A stretch of 64,000 nucleotides of DNA from Ruminiclostridium sp. (GCA_017942025.1 JAGAVH010000077.1:1-64000), one strand, 5' to 3'. Shown: positions 17,166-26,316, counted from the first letter of the stretch. Translations and numbers: made by a program. Notes: a model not told the origin generated them from the sequence alone.

Positions 17166-19526
17166 ATGCTTATTTCAATAAATTGGATTAAAGACTTCGT
17201 TGATCTTAATGGAATTGATATAGACGAGCTTATCCACAAATTCTCTCTTTCTACTGCTGAGGTAGAAAACGAAATCTTCTACAAGGGTAGTGATATCAGC
17301 GGTATTGTTGTAGCTGAAATCAAATCGGTTGAAGAACATCCCACTTCAAAGAAGCTCCATCTTTTAAAGGTGGATATCGGAGCAGGTGAGCTTGTTGACG
17401 TTGTCTGCGGCGCACCCAATGTAAGAGTTGGTATGAAGACCGCTTTTGCAAAGCTTGGCGCAAAGATCGGCGAAATTGAGATTGCTCCCAGAGAGCTTGC
17501 CGGCTTTACTTCCTGTGGTATGTGCTGTTCTGAAAAGGAGATCGGCATCAGCGATGATAATTCAGGCATTATGGATATTACCGATGACGTAGCCGTTGGT
17601 ACAGATTTAAAGGAAATCTATGAAATCGACGACGTTATCTTTGAGGTTGACAACAAATCTCTTACAAACCGCCCTGACTTATGGGGACATTATGGTATCG
17701 CAAGAGAAATCGCAACCCTTGCCGGCAGACCTTTAAAGCCTGTTGATGGTGTTGATTTATCCGCTTATGATAACCTTCCCAAGATTGATATAAAGATTGA
17801 AGATACCCTTTGTAAGAGATATTCAGGTATCAGATTTGAGAATATCACAAGAAAAGTAAGCCCTGTGAATATGCGCATCCGTCTTTTCTACTGCGGTATG
17901 AGAGCGATAAACTACCTTGCAGACCTTACAAACTATCTTATGCTTGAAATGGGACAGCCTATGCATGCCTTCGATTCAAGAAAGGTAGAGAATATCAGAG
18001 TAAAGCGCTTTGAAAAGCCTTTCCAGTTCAAGACGCTTGACGATATTACAAGAGATATTGATGAAAATACTCTTATGATATGCAATGGTGATACTCCCGT
18101 AGCTATCGCAGGTATAATGGGCGGTCTTGACTCTGAAATTGTTGATGATACAACCTCATTAACACTCGAATCTGCAAACTTCGATGCTGTTTCTATCAGA
18201 AAATCATCCTCTCGCCTCGGTCACAGAACAGACGCTTCTATGAGATACGAAAAGAGCCTTGATCCCGAAATGACAACTGTAGCAATTTCACGCTTTGTAA
18301 AGCTCCTTTCACAGTATGATGAAGGTGTAAAGGTTACCTCCTCTTTAACTGATGAATATGCTGTAAAGTTCGATAAAGTAACTCTTTCATTCGATAAGAA
18401 GTTTGTTGACAGATACACAGGTATCGAAATTTCCAACGATACAATCGTTGCAACCTTAACAGCTCTTGGCTTTGGTGTAACGCTTGACGGCGATAATTTT
18501 ACAGTAGAGGTTCCCAGCTGGAGAGCAACAAAGGATGTTACCCTGAAGGCTGATATTATCGAGGAAATCACAAGAATCTACGGTTATGACAACTTCGACG
18601 TAAATACAGTTGCAACACCTCTTTATCCTGTACGTATGTTCGCAGAAAAGAGCGTTGAGGAACAGATTAAGGATATACTTGTAAAGCGCTTCTCACTCCA
18701 CGAGGTACATTCTTACATCTGGGCATATGCTGACGAATATAAGAAGCTTGGTATCGAAGTAGAAGAGAATATAAAGCTTTGCGGTGCGGCTAACCCCAAT
18801 ATCGAAACAATCCGCCGTTCTCTTATTCCCAACCAGCTTTGCCAGCTCAAGATAAATACCTCTTATGCGCCTCAGTTCGGCATATTTGAAATTGCGCACG
18901 TAATTGACGGCGTTGACGAAAATAATCTCTGCTGTGAAAGAAAGAATCTTGGTATCACACTCTTCTCCAAGACAGAAAGCCTTGAAACTCTTTATTTCAG
19001 AATGACAAATATGCTTGCTGTTATGGTAGATGATATCAAGCACAAGGCTATTTCCTATAATGCTGTTGCGGCTGATCATGGTTACGTTCATCCAAAGAAC
19101 TATAACGAAATAATCTGCGATGGTAAGGTTATAGGTAAAATTGGCCTGCTTTATCCTACTGTACAGAAGAAGATAGACAAGAAGGGTAACGTTGTATTTG
19201 CAGAACTTGATATTGATGCAATCGTAAATATTGAAAATGCGGGTATCAAGTATGCAGAAACCTCAAAGTTCCCCTCAATCGAGGTTGACCTTACTTTCCT
19301 AAGCGATAAGTACGCTCCTATAAAGAATGCTATCGAGGAAGTAAATTCCGAGCTTATAAAGAACGTCAGCGTTGTGGATATCTATAATGATGAAGCAGGC
19401 AAGGCCATTACGATCCGTATCAGCTTTGTACACGCTGAAAGAACTCTTACTAAGGATGAGGTAATGGAAATTGCCGATAAGATAATTGCTATCCTTAAAA
19501 ATCAGGGTATTGCACTCAAAGGCTGA
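17166..19526 (+). CDS. pheT: Phenylalanyl-tRNA synthetase beta subunit PheT
   Basis: The 786-residue beta subunit carries the N-terminal OB-fold tRNA-binding domain (about 40-150), B3/B4 editing domain (about 200-400), B5 domain and the C-terminal ferredoxin-fold anticodon-binding domain (about 695-786). The editing domain hydrolyses mischarged Tyr-tRNA-Phe. AAGGAGGT precedes ATG 17166. It shares the T-box-controlled mRNA with pheS and ends at the hairpin at 19571-19602. Confidence 0.97.
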   Translation: MLISINWIKDFVDLNGIDIDELIHKFSLSTAEVENEIFYKGSDISGIVVAEIKSVEEHPTSKKLHLLKVDIGAGELVDVVCGAPNVRVGMKTAFAKLGAKIGEIEIAPRELAGFTSCGMCCSEKEIGISDDNSGIMDITDDVAVGTDLKEIYEIDDVIFEVDNKSLTNRPDLWGHYGIAREIATLAGRPLKPVDGVDLSAYDNLPKIDIKIEDTLCKRYSGIRFENITRKVSPVNMRIRLFYCGMRAINYLADLTNYLMLEMGQPMHAFDSRKVENIRVKRFEKPFQFKTLDDITRDIDENTLMICNGDTPVAIAGIMGGLDSEIVDDTTSLTLESANFDAVSIRKSSSRLGHRTDASMRYEKSLDPEMTTVAISRFVKLLSQYDEGVKVTSSLTDEYAVKFDKVTLSFDKKFVDRYTGIEISNDTIVATLTALGFGVTLDGDNFTVEVPSWRATKDVTLKADIIEEITRIYGYDNFDVNTVATPLYPVRMFAEKSVEEQIKDILVKRFSLHEVHSYIWAYADEYKKLGIEVEENIKLCGAANPNIETIRRSLIPNQLCQLKINTSYAPQFGIFEIAHVIDGVDENNLCCERKNLGITLFSKTESLETLYFRMTNMLAVMVDDIKHKAISYNAVAADHGYVHPKNYNEIICDGKVIGKIGLLYPTVQKKIDKKGNVVFAELDIDAIVNIENAGIKYAETSKFPSIEVDLTFLSDKYAPIKNAIEEVNSELIKNVSVVDIYNDEAGKAITIRISFVHAERTLTKDEVMEIADKIIAILKNQGIALKG

Positions 19527-19570
19527 TAATCGGTAAAGAAAATCACTTTTTGAGTTTTTAGTACAGACGT

Positions 19571-19602
19571 TTAATCCCGCTGTTTGACAATGGCGGGATT
19601 AA
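19571..19602 (+). terminator. Terminator after pheT
   Basis: TTAATCCCGC (19571-19580) pairs with GCGGGATTAA (19593-19602) around a 12-base loop; the following run of U is weak, so termination may be incomplete. Confidence 0.6.
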
Positions 19603-19742
19603 TTGTATCCTATACTGTCTGATTCAGAGCTTGCTTTGTTTCAGAAACGAAAAAATTTTTTAAAAAATTAAAAATAATTACCAACCTTTTTAAAAATCTC
19701 CTCACTATATTATTGAGAACGTTCTTCAGGAGAGAAAAAGCA

Positions 19743-21341
19743 ATGAACAAAAAAGACGCTGATATGATAATATCCTCATACGTAAAAAAGCTTTTCGGTT
19801 TCGCTATGTCAAAGCTTTCAAAAATTGATGAAGCGGAGGAGCTTGCGGCAGAAATAACCCTACAGGTTTACGAGTCGCTTCTGAAACAGGATAATATCGC
19901 AAATACTGACGGGTACGTATACCGTATTGCCAGAAACGTATATGCAAGATATATTGACGGCAGGAAAAAGGCGACCGCTGTTGACGGTATTGAACTAATA
20001 CCTGATGCCGATGATTTTACACTTGGACTTATTAACAGCGAAAGCTATGGTATACTCAGAAGGGAAATTACGTTTCTTTCAAAAACTCAGCGTGAAGTAA
20101 TAATTCAGCACTATTTCCACGATAAAAAAGTAAAGGAAATTGCTTCAATGCTTTCTCTCAGCGAAAATACGGTAAAATGGCATTTAGCATGCTCACGAAA
20201 GGAGTTAAAATCAGGTATGGAAAGAACAAGAACAACAGGAAATTTAGGCACAGAGCCTATCCGCTTCAACAGTATGGGACACGGAGGTACAGCCGGTGCA
20301 ATGGGTGATACGGCAAATTTCCTTGCAAAGGTAATAACACAGAATATAGCTTATGCGGCTTATCATCAGCCGAGAACTGTAAATGAGATTGCAGAAGAGC
20401 TTGGTATAAATCCGATATTTGTAGAGGATGAAGTAGCTGTTCTCGAAGAATATGGCTTTATGGACAGACTTCCAAGTGGCAAGTATCGTACCAATATCTG
20501 TATACATGAATTTAACGAAACATACTATCGCATATATAAGGAATTGGATTTAAAATATACAAAGCTGTTTGCTGAACAGTTTTTTGCACCTGCACTTGAA
20601 AGTGTCACTGAAATCCCTGAGTGGCTTCACGTGCCTGATAATGATATAAATCTGCTCAGATGGAGCATGGTTTGTTTTCTTTGCAACGAGCTTGCGGTTG
20701 CAGATATTTCGGCTGAGAAATTTTCTGTAAAGCGTCCAGATGGTGGTGATTATATAGCATATGCAAGTGTGGATGTAAAGCCCGACTGGGATATGAGCGA
20801 TGCGGAAGAAAATATTTACTGGTCCTGCGGTGATATGAACCGAGATAGATGCAATGAAGATGTATGGTGGAAAAGCTGGCAGTTTGACTGTCATTGGACT
20901 GCCAGACGAGGTAACTGGAGAGATAATCTTTTGGAAGATTATGATAAGATGTATTTCTGGCTTAATGACCAGCTTCCTGAAACGCCAATCAACGCCGAGA
21001 GCTATGCACGTTTACTTGATAAGGGTTATCTTTTAAAACAAAATGGTGAATATAAGTGTAATCTTATCATCTGTGACAGCGAAAAGAAATGGCACGAATT
21101 TATACCCGAAGCGACAGAAGAAATAAAAAATCTTTCCCGTGAATATGCCGCTGAGGCATTGAAAGCTGAACTTTACGGACAGCCAGAGCATATGCACGAG
21201 CTTCTGACCTGCTTTGCTCAGAATATGGCCTGCAAGCTTCATACAAGAATTATGAAGCAGTTACTTGATATGGGTGTGCTGAAAACACCTACTGAAGAGC
21301 AGGCAAAGGGACTTTGCACCATTATGTATATAGGGGAGTAG
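19743..21341 (+). CDS. ECF-type sigma-70 factor with long C-terminal extension
   Basis: The 532-residue protein begins as a group IV sigma factor: region 2 (about 10-75, with DGYVYRIARNVYARYI) and region 4 (about 115-160, TQREVIIQHYF, then ASMLSLSENTVKWHL). About 340 further residues follow, far longer than a usual ECF factor. They include a winged-helix-like stretch (about 215-260: TVNEIAEELGINPIFVEDEVAVLEEYGF) and a Trp/Asp-rich part of unknown fold. No anti-sigma gene lies next to it, so the extension probably controls activity in cis. The start at 19743 has AGGAG upstream. A perfect 10-base palindrome (AGAACGTTCT, around 19715-19726) lies just before the gene and could be a self-regulatory site. 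Confidence 0.85.
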   Translation: MNKKDADMIISSYVKKLFGFAMSKLSKIDEAEELAAEITLQVYESLLKQDNIANTDGYVYRIARNVYARYIDGRKKATAVDGIELIPDADDFTLGLINSESYGILRREITFLSKTQREVIIQHYFHDKKVKEIASMLSLSENTVKWHLACSRKELKSGMERTRTTGNLGTEPIRFNSMGHGGTAGAMGDTANFLAKVITQNIAYAAYHQPRTVNEIAEELGINPIFVEDEVAVLEEYGFMDRLPSGKYRTNICIHEFNETYYRIYKELDLKYTKLFAEQFFAPALESVTEIPEWLHVPDNDINLLRWSMVCFLCNELAVADISAEKFSVKRPDGGDYIAYASVDVKPDWDMSDAEENIYWSCGDMNRDRCNEDVWWKSWQFDCHWTARRGNWRDNLLEDYDKMYFWLNDQLPETPINAESYARLLDKGYLLKQNGEYKCNLIICDSEKKWHEFIPEATEEIKNLSREYAAEALKAELYGQPEHMHELLTCFAQNMACKLHTRIMKQLLDMGVLKTPTEEQAKGLCTIMYIGE

Positions 21342-21398
21342 GGTTTAAATATACGGATAAAGTGTGAAACTGCACTAAAAAATCAACGAAGCATAAAG

Positions 21399-21428
21399 AA
21401 AACCGTCTGAGTTTTCTCAGGCGGTTTT
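21399..21428 (+). terminator. Terminator after the ECF sigma gene
   Basis: AAAACCGTCTGAG (21399-21411) pairs with CTCAGGCGGTTTT (21416-21428), one G-U pair, four-base loop. The gene after it, the cytidine deaminase, starts 24 bases later, so read-through could feed it. Confidence 0.8.
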
Positions 21429-21451
21429 AGTAATTTTGAAAGGACAAAGTT

Positions 21452-21844
21452 ATGGATAAAATATGGACAGAAATGTATAACGCCGCAAAGCAGGTTTTTA
21501 ATGCCCGCCGTATTTCAGAATACGTTACGGCAGGTGAAGTATCTGCGGCAATACTCAGTAAATCAGGTAGAATATATACGGGAGTATGTATAGACACCTG
21601 CAGTACCCTTGGAATTTGTGCTGAAAGAAACGCTATTTTCAATATGATAACCAATGGCGAGCAGGAGATAGATAAGGTTATAGCCATACTTCCTGATGGC
21701 TCAAGCGGAGCACCCTGCGGTGCCTGCAGAGAGCTTATGGTACAGCTTATGCCCGATAGCTACAAGGATATTGAGATAATGATGGATTATAAGACAGGCA
21801 GAACGATAACACTCGGAGAATTAACACCTGAGTGGTGGATTTAA
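21452..21844 (+). CDS. Cytidine deaminase-type zinc deaminase
   Basis: The 130-residue protein has the zinc-site motifs of the cytidine deaminase family: CAERN (Cys56, Glu58) and PCGAC (Cys89, Cys92). The size fits tetrameric bacterial Cdd, which turns cytidine and deoxycytidine into uridines for salvage; a blasticidin-S deaminase-like specificity cannot be excluded. GAAAGGAC precedes the ATG. No nucleoside transporter or phosphorylase gene is beside it. Confidence 0.88.
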   Translation: MDKIWTEMYNAAKQVFNARRISEYVTAGEVSAAILSKSGRIYTGVCIDTCSTLGICAERNAIFNMITNGEQEIDKVIAILPDGSSGAPCGACRELMVQLMPDSYKDIEIMMDYKTGRTITLGELTPEWWI

Positions 21845-21912
21845 AAGTTGTGTTAATGTATGATGTGTTTGAATATATCGTTTTAGCTAATGTTAATAAG
21901 ATTTGAATAGGA

Positions 21913-22347
21913 TTATTCTTTCCACAGACGTACGGATAGCTGTTCCAATGCCCAATTCTGCATTTCAACAAACATATTGCCTTTCAGTTCTTCGTATTCT
22001 ACCCAGCAGAGAATATGGTCTTTTTCCGTCGGTATAGAAACTTTATCAAGTAGTTGACCAAAATAATAGGTTTGTATCGGATGAAAATATCCGATTGTCG
22101 GATGTATGGTATAGGTTTCAGCGGAACATAATTTATCTTCGATATATGATAGACGTCCCGTTTCTTCAAGGCATTCTCTTTTAATGCAGTCGGAATGATT
22201 TTCTCCGTTTTCCAGACCTCCGCCTATAAAGAAATATCCTTTTGGTGTACTGATTACCCCAATCTGATTATTACGGCAGGGAATAAGGTAAGCGCCTTCT
22301 CGGTCTATGTATTCAGCATCTTCTTTAATTCCAAAAATTTTGTGCAT
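21913..22347 (-). CDS. NUDIX hydrolase
   Basis: The 144-residue protein has a NUDIX box at residues 43-64: GGLENGEN, then RECLEETG (Arg57, Glu58, Glu61, Glu62 for metal binding). NUDIX enzymes cleave nucleoside diphosphates linked to other groups; the substrate cannot be read from this sequence. AAAGGAAAAG precedes ATG 22347, and its own promoter is at 22385-22413. It is transcribed away from the flavodoxin-fold gene and towards the deaminase gene. Confidence 0.88.
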   Translation of the reverse strand: MHKIFGIKEDAEYIDREGAYLIPCRNNQIGVISTPKGYFFIGGGLENGENHSDCIKRECLEETGRLSYIEDKLCSAETYTIHPTIGYFHPIQTYYFGQLLDKVSIPTEKDHILCWVEYEELKGNMFVEMQNWALEQLSVRLWKE

Positions 22348-22384
22348 TTTACTTTTCCTTTGAAATTTGTTTGTTTGTCAAAAT

Positions 22385-22413
22385 ATTATATCACACTTAC
22401 TTTCAAAAAGCAA
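22385..22413 (-). promoter_or_regulatory. Sigma-A-type promoter of the NUDIX gene
   Basis: Minus strand TTGCTT (22413-22408), 17-base spacer, TATAAT (22390-22385). Confidence 0.65.
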
Positions 22414-22475
22414 CCAAAAGCCAATAAGAAAAACCACCCCGTAGTTATAAATCAGATAGTTTAATGAGGATATTA

Positions 22476-22513
22476 CAAAGCCAAATTTTACATTGATGTC
22501 AAAAGTGGCTTTG
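22476..22513. other. Inverted repeat in the NUDIX-flavodoxin gap
   Basis: CAAAGCCA (22476-22483) is the reverse complement of TGGCTTTG (22506-22513), with a 22-base middle part. It lies just upstream of the promoter at 22529-22557 and could be an operator, or chance. Apart from the two promoters, nothing else stands out in the roughly 300-base gap 22348-22654. Confidence 0.3.
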
Positions 22514-22528
22514 CATTTGCTTGTGTTA

Positions 22529-22557
22529 TTGACTTTTTATTATATGTTTGTTATAAT
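22529..22557 (+). promoter_or_regulatory. Sigma-A-type promoter of the flavodoxin-fold reductase gene
   Basis: TTGACT (22529-22534), 17-base spacer, TATAAT (22552-22557); the leader would be about 90 bases. Confidence 0.75.
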
Positions 22558-22654
22558 CGTCTTAGTTTAAAATAAGAATATGCGGAAATTGATATAACAA
22601 AATTATGGCATTACTTTCAAGAGAATAAGGTGTTCTTGTGAAGAAAGGAATAAA

Positions 22655-23350
22655 ATGAAAGTAGTAGTTTTTTATGGGAGTCCAAGAAAAGGCAATACAT
22701 ACATTGCCACAAAAATCTTTATGGACGCAATGTCTCAATGTGGCGAAGTAAATTATTCGGAATTTTTCCTACCGAAAGATGTTCCGGAGTTTTGTCTTGG
22801 TTGTCAGTTGTGCCTTGGCAATCCGCGTGAAAAATGTCCCCACGCTTCATATATCGACCCGATATATAAGGCGATAATGGAGGCTGACGCACTTGTTTTT
22901 ACTACTCCGCATTATGGAGGCAGTTGTATGACAGGCAGTATGAAAAATCTATTGGATCATCTTGATTTTTTCACATTAACTGTATCTCCGCGAAAAGAAA
23001 TGTTCGGTAAAAAAGCTTTTATACTTACAACAGCGACAGGTACGACCTCTGCTGTTAAGCAGATAAAAAAATGCTTAAAGGGCTGGGGGATAAACCGAGT
23101 ATCCTCGGTAGGAATAAAGATGTTTACAAACAAGTGGGATAAAATGCCGATAAAGAAGCAGAAAAGTTTAGAAAAAAGGCTTGGAAAAGCGGCACGAAAC
23201 TTTTACTCGATGAAGAAAAAGAGACCTTACGCATCGTCTGTTTTTATGTATTATATGAATAGATTTGTTATTAAAAGGTTTATCGGCGAGGGAAGTTATC
23301 CGTTTGAGTATTGGAAAGAAAATGGATATTTCGATAAGTGTCCGTTTTAG
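22655..23350 (+). CDS. Flavodoxin-fold NAD(P)H-dependent FMN reductase-like protein
   Basis: The 231-residue protein has the FMN phosphate-binding loop GSPRKGNTY (about residue 8-16) and the FMN/substrate loop TPHYGGSCMTGSMKNLLD (about 88-105), both typical of the NADPH-dependent FMN reductase / iron-sulfur flavoprotein group. Between them is a Cys-containing segment (CLGCQLCLG, then CPH) that in relatives often binds an iron-sulfur cluster. The basic C-terminal 60 residues are extra. Substrate not known. Start ATG has AAAGGAATAAA upstream; its promoter lies at 22529-22557. Confidence 0.82.
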   Translation: MKVVVFYGSPRKGNTYIATKIFMDAMSQCGEVNYSEFFLPKDVPEFCLGCQLCLGNPREKCPHASYIDPIYKAIMEADALVFTTPHYGGSCMTGSMKNLLDHLDFFTLTVSPRKEMFGKKAFILTTATGTTSAVKQIKKCLKGWGINRVSSVGIKMFTNKWDKMPIKKQKSLEKRLGKAARNFYSMKKKRPYASSVFMYYMNRFVIKRFIGEGSYPFEYWKENGYFDKCPF

Positions 23351-23402
23351 ATTGATTTACCGTTTGCATGTTAAATTTAATTTTATCTGTAAGTTTTAAC
23401 AA

Positions 23403-23434
23403 ATAACCCGTGAAGATACTTCCTCACGGGTTAT
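23403..23434 (+). terminator. Terminator after the flavodoxin-fold gene
   Basis: ATAACCCGTGA (23403-23413) pairs with TCACGGGTTAT (23424-23434) and is followed by ATTTTT; it lies between convergent genes. Confidence 0.8.
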
Positions 23435-23479
23435 ATTTTTACTATCTGACTAATACTACGGGGTTTATCTCTTTATAAC

Positions 23480-24025
23480 TTAGATCTGCTCCATCTGTCT
23501 GCCAAAATAGAGTGCGGCGGCTTCTACAAGGGCGGTCTGCTTATCATTTGCAACTGAGTTTTCGTTATCCGATAGCATGATTACCGCACCATTTACGTCA
23601 CCCTCCGCTAAAATGGGAGCACAGGCGATGGCGAAGCGGTTTACACCTTCGATAGGATTCATTTTCACGTCGTCAGCTGTCTTGTGGTATAAGGATTTGC
23701 GTTGTTCGATAAGGTCCTCAAGGGAGCTTGATACTCTTCTTTCAAGCACCTCTTTTTTCTGAATACCGCTTGCCGCTACTACGTGGTCTCTGTCGCAGAT
23801 TACGGTAGGCATACCGCCGACCTTATAAAGCACCTCTGCATACTGATCGGCATTTCCTGAAATCTCTCCGACAGGGGAGTACTTGCGGAAAATTACCTCT
23901 CCATCAACGCTTGTATAGATTTCAAGGGGTGTACCTTCTCTTATTCTCATTGTACGTCTTATCTCTTTAGGAATAACAACTCTTCCGAGATCGTCAATTC
24001 TTCTTACAATACCGGTTGCTTTCAT
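23480..24025 (-). CDS. spoVT: Stage V sporulation protein T (SpoVT), AbrB family
   Basis: SpoVT is a transcription regulator of the late forespore. The 181-residue protein has an N-terminal AbrB/MazE swapped-hairpin DNA-binding domain (1-50, with GIVRRIDDLGRVVIPKEIRRT) and a C-terminal GAF-like domain (about 55-181). That two-domain layout and length are those of SpoVT rather than short AbrB. In Bacillus it lies next to spoVB-mazG; here it is about 11 kb away from that cluster. AAAGGAGA precedes ATG 24025. Confidence 0.93.
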   Translation of the reverse strand: MKATGIVRRIDDLGRVVIPKEIRRTMRIREGTPLEIYTSVDGEVIFRKYSPVGEISGNADQYAEVLYKVGGMPTVICDRDHVVAASGIQKKEVLERRVSSSLEDLIEQRKSLYHKTADDVKMNPIEGVNRFAIACAPILAEGDVNGAVIMLSDNENSVANDKQTALVEAAALYFGRQMEQI

Positions 24026-24138
24026 ATTATATAAATCTCCTTTTCGTTTGCTTTTAACAGAATAATTTGCTCATTCCGACAAATTTTTTAAATTGCCTTG
24101 TTATTATCTGTTAATGAAAAGAGAATTATACTAAAAAT

Positions 24139-25455
24139 TTATTTCTCATCAAGAGTAATTATAAACATAACGCCGCTCATCGGCATTACCCATTCTTTTT
24201 CAAAGGAGATTTCCCGCAGCCCCTCAAAAATCTTGGTGTCCGCCGAGCTGGTAGCTCTGCTTAAAAATGGTATCATTTCAGCGTCTATCTCGTCCTCAGG
24301 ATAAACAAATTTTATGTAAGGACTGTACGTAGGATCGCTTATAGATACGAAGAAATAGCTTGCCTGCTTTCTGTGAGGAATGGAGAACACCAGTTTCAGT
24401 TCAAGAATGTTGTTGTTGATTTTATCGGAATCATCTATGGTATAATTTGCAAATATACCCGCTTCGTTTATTATAAGTCTCGCAGGCGTCAGCGAATAGC
24501 CGTTGATGTTAAGCTTTACTCTCATATTTTTAGTGTAGAAGCTGAGCTTTTCATCATCGCTTAGTTCAGATAGCTTTTTCAGATCGTTCTTTTCCATAAG
24601 CAGATTTTCGCTGAATAAGAAGTTTTCGCTTCTTAAAGCGTCGTCAAGCTCATCGAGATTTCTTACAAAGGATAACCAGAAGTTGTTTTTCTCCATCGGA
24701 GTCACAAGTTGTTTTCTGTATGCAAGATTTTCGGTAAGAAGGAAGTATTTTTCTTCGTCTATGTCGATATTGTTAAAGAAGAATTGCTCTCGTATCTCTA
24801 TTTCGTAACGGAATACTGTTCTGATATTCTGAAGATTTTTAGCAGTAGTTGTGATATAGGAGCTTAACACATTACCGATTGAATCACCGTACTCACAGGT
24901 TAAAAGGCTTTTTATGAGCTTTTTTCTGGTTTCTGTGGGTAACTGCTCGGCGCCGCCGTCTGAAAGAAATGCAATAGCGGGCTCCAATGCCGATTCATCA
25001 AGAGCGGCAGGGGAAGAGGTAAGTTCATTACAGAGCTTTTTCATAATACTATCAAAATGCTCTATGCTGGCTTTGTATCCCTGATACCCGAGAAGCTTCT
25101 GAATTTCTTCGGGAAGGTCAATCAGGTCTATAGTAGAAGGCATTCTGAAATCCTCTGTAAAAATGAGGATTATATGTTTCTGTGACTTTATAGCTGTGGT
25201 TATTTCCTTACGTAGCCAGTCGTCCTCGTTTTTGCATCTTTCAAGACAGTTTTTGCTTAAGACTACAATAACATCCTTTGCCGCTTCGATAGTTTTAATA
25301 AGCTTAATACCAAATTCTCCCGACGTCAGTGTATCATGATCGAAAAATACCGAGTATCTTTTCTGAGTCAAGGATTCGTATATCAGCTTTGCCAGGGTTG
25401 AACCGCCTTCTCTTCGGTAGCTTATAAATATGTCAAACTTTTTGATATCATCCAT
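24139..25455 (-). CDS. TIR-domain protein with unknown C-terminal region
   Basis: The 438-residue protein starts with a TIR domain (1-125): first strand FDIFISYRREGG, then SVFFDHDTL, DVIVVLSKNCLERC and the helix DWLRKEITTAIK, whose Glu84 is at the position of the catalytic Glu of NAD-cleaving TIR enzymes. The remaining 310 residues are soluble, Leu/Lys/Glu-rich, without membrane segments, and I recognise no fold. Its start overlaps the 3' end of the VanX-like gene by eight bases, so the two are translated from one mRNA. Bacterial TIR proteins are often NADases in antiphage defence, but no partner sensor, sirtuin or Thoeris gene is visible. Confidence 0.82.
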   Translation of the reverse strand: MDDIKKFDIFISYRREGGSTLAKLIYESLTQKRYSVFFDHDTLTSGEFGIKLIKTIEAAKDVIVVLSKNCLERCKNEDDWLRKEITTAIKSQKHIILIFTEDFRMPSTIDLIDLPEEIQKLLGYQGYKASIEHFDSIMKKLCNELTSSPAALDESALEPAIAFLSDGGAEQLPTETRKKLIKSLLTCEYGDSIGNVLSSYITTTAKNLQNIRTVFRYEIEIREQFFFNNIDIDEEKYFLLTENLAYRKQLVTPMEKNNFWLSFVRNLDELDDALRSENFLFSENLLMEKNDLKKLSELSDDEKLSFYTKNMRVKLNINGYSLTPARLIINEAGIFANYTIDDSDKINNNILELKLVFSIPHRKQASYFFVSISDPTYSPYIKFVYPEDEIDAEMIPFLSRATSSADTKIFEGLREISFEKEWVMPMSGVMFIITLDEK

Positions 25456-26167
25456 TATTCTGATTTACCTCCGAAAGTTCAAATGCTGATGAGTATATTG
25501 CATCTTTTCCTGTATAATAGCTCCAGAATATATCGCCATAATCGTAGTGCCACCATTCTGACGGGTAGTTAGTGAAGCCGCAGGAGCAAAGTACGTTGTA
25601 GAGTAATCTGCGGTTATTTCGTATTGTCTCATTTACATTATTTTTTTCGTACCAATCAGTATATGATCTGTCAGTGAATTCGTCGAATTCGCTGCCCATA
25701 TCAAGTTGGTTGCCGTTATTGTCAATTATAGTTATATCCACAGCACCGCCACTGGAATGTACAAAGGAGAATTTTTTTGATTTATCGGGATAGGAAACAA
25801 ATTCAAGTGTTTTTTTGTGCAATTCCTCTTCTGAGCGAATATCGGGATTTTCTTCCTTTATATGATTATAATATCCGTTAAAAAGACTCAACTGTACGTC
25901 GTAGGGACGCCATGCATCAAGAACTTCAAAGGTATATCCATCAGGGAGCAGAGAAAGTGCTTCTATAAGTCTGTCTGCAACGCCTTTTCGTACAAAGGCG
26001 ATATTTACAGAGCCGTTTAATTTAGCTTTAAAATATTGCATACTGATTTTTATTTTACCGTCTGAATAATGTTCTATATCTACAAATTTTTCACAAGTGT
26101 CATTGTAGTTTATTTTTGATGTATCAGGTAAGCAAAAAGAGGGAATAGGATTGTTTATTTTATTCAT
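25448..26167 (-). CDS. D-alanyl-D-alanine dipeptidase, VanX/DdpX family
   Basis: The 239-residue zinc dipeptidase has the DAWRPYD stretch (Arg87), the metal motif HSSGGAVD (His137, Asp144) and the catalytic EWWH (Glu204, His207). Enzymes of this family hydrolyse D-Ala-D-Ala; in VanX they support vancomycin resistance, in DdpX they recycle cell-wall dipeptide. No vanH/vanA/vanS/vanR genes are nearby, so a recycling or cell-wall-monitoring role is more likely than resistance. The start at 26167 is set by TAAGGAGG. It is the first gene of a two-gene operon with the TIR protein. Confidence 0.88.
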   Translation of the reverse strand: MNKINNPIPSFCLPDTSKINYNDTCEKFVDIEHYSDGKIKISMQYFKAKLNGSVNIAFVRKGVADRLIEALSLLPDGYTFEVLDAWRPYDVQLSLFNGYYNHIKEENPDIRSEEELHKKTLEFVSYPDKSKKFSFVHSSGGAVDITIIDNNGNQLDMGSEFDEFTDRSYTDWYEKNNVNETIRNNRRLLYNVLCSCGFTNYPSEWWHYDYGDIFWSYYTGKDAIYSSAFELSEVNQNNG

Positions 26168-26192
26168 AACAGCCTCCTTATCTATCAATATA

Positions 26193-26221
26193 ATTATATC
26201 ACACAAAAACTATAAGGTCAA
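26193..26221 (-). promoter_or_regulatory. Sigma-A-type promoter of the VanX-TIR operon
   Basis: Minus strand TTGACC (26221-26216), 17-base spacer, TATAAT (26198-26193), 26 bases before the start codon. Confidence 0.8.
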
Positions 26222-26287
26222 TTATTAAAATGATATTACTTTTTTCTACATAATGTGCTTTAAGTGAATTGCGACCACAATTTGTTC

Positions 26288-26316
26288 TTGCAAATAAGTT
26301 TGGTTTGTGATATAAT
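26288..26316 (+). promoter_or_regulatory. Sigma-A-type promoter of the tepA-ylzJ-uppP-ftsK run
   Basis: TTGCAA (26288-26293), 17-base spacer, TATAAT (26311-26316), about 90 bases upstream of the TepA ATG. A second TATAAT (26379-26384) has no clear -35. Confidence 0.6.

Noticed and set aside
25448..26167. VanX-like gene as part of a vancomycin-resistance operon
   Set aside because: No vanH, vanA/B ligase, vanS or vanR gene lies nearby; the neighbour is a TIR protein.
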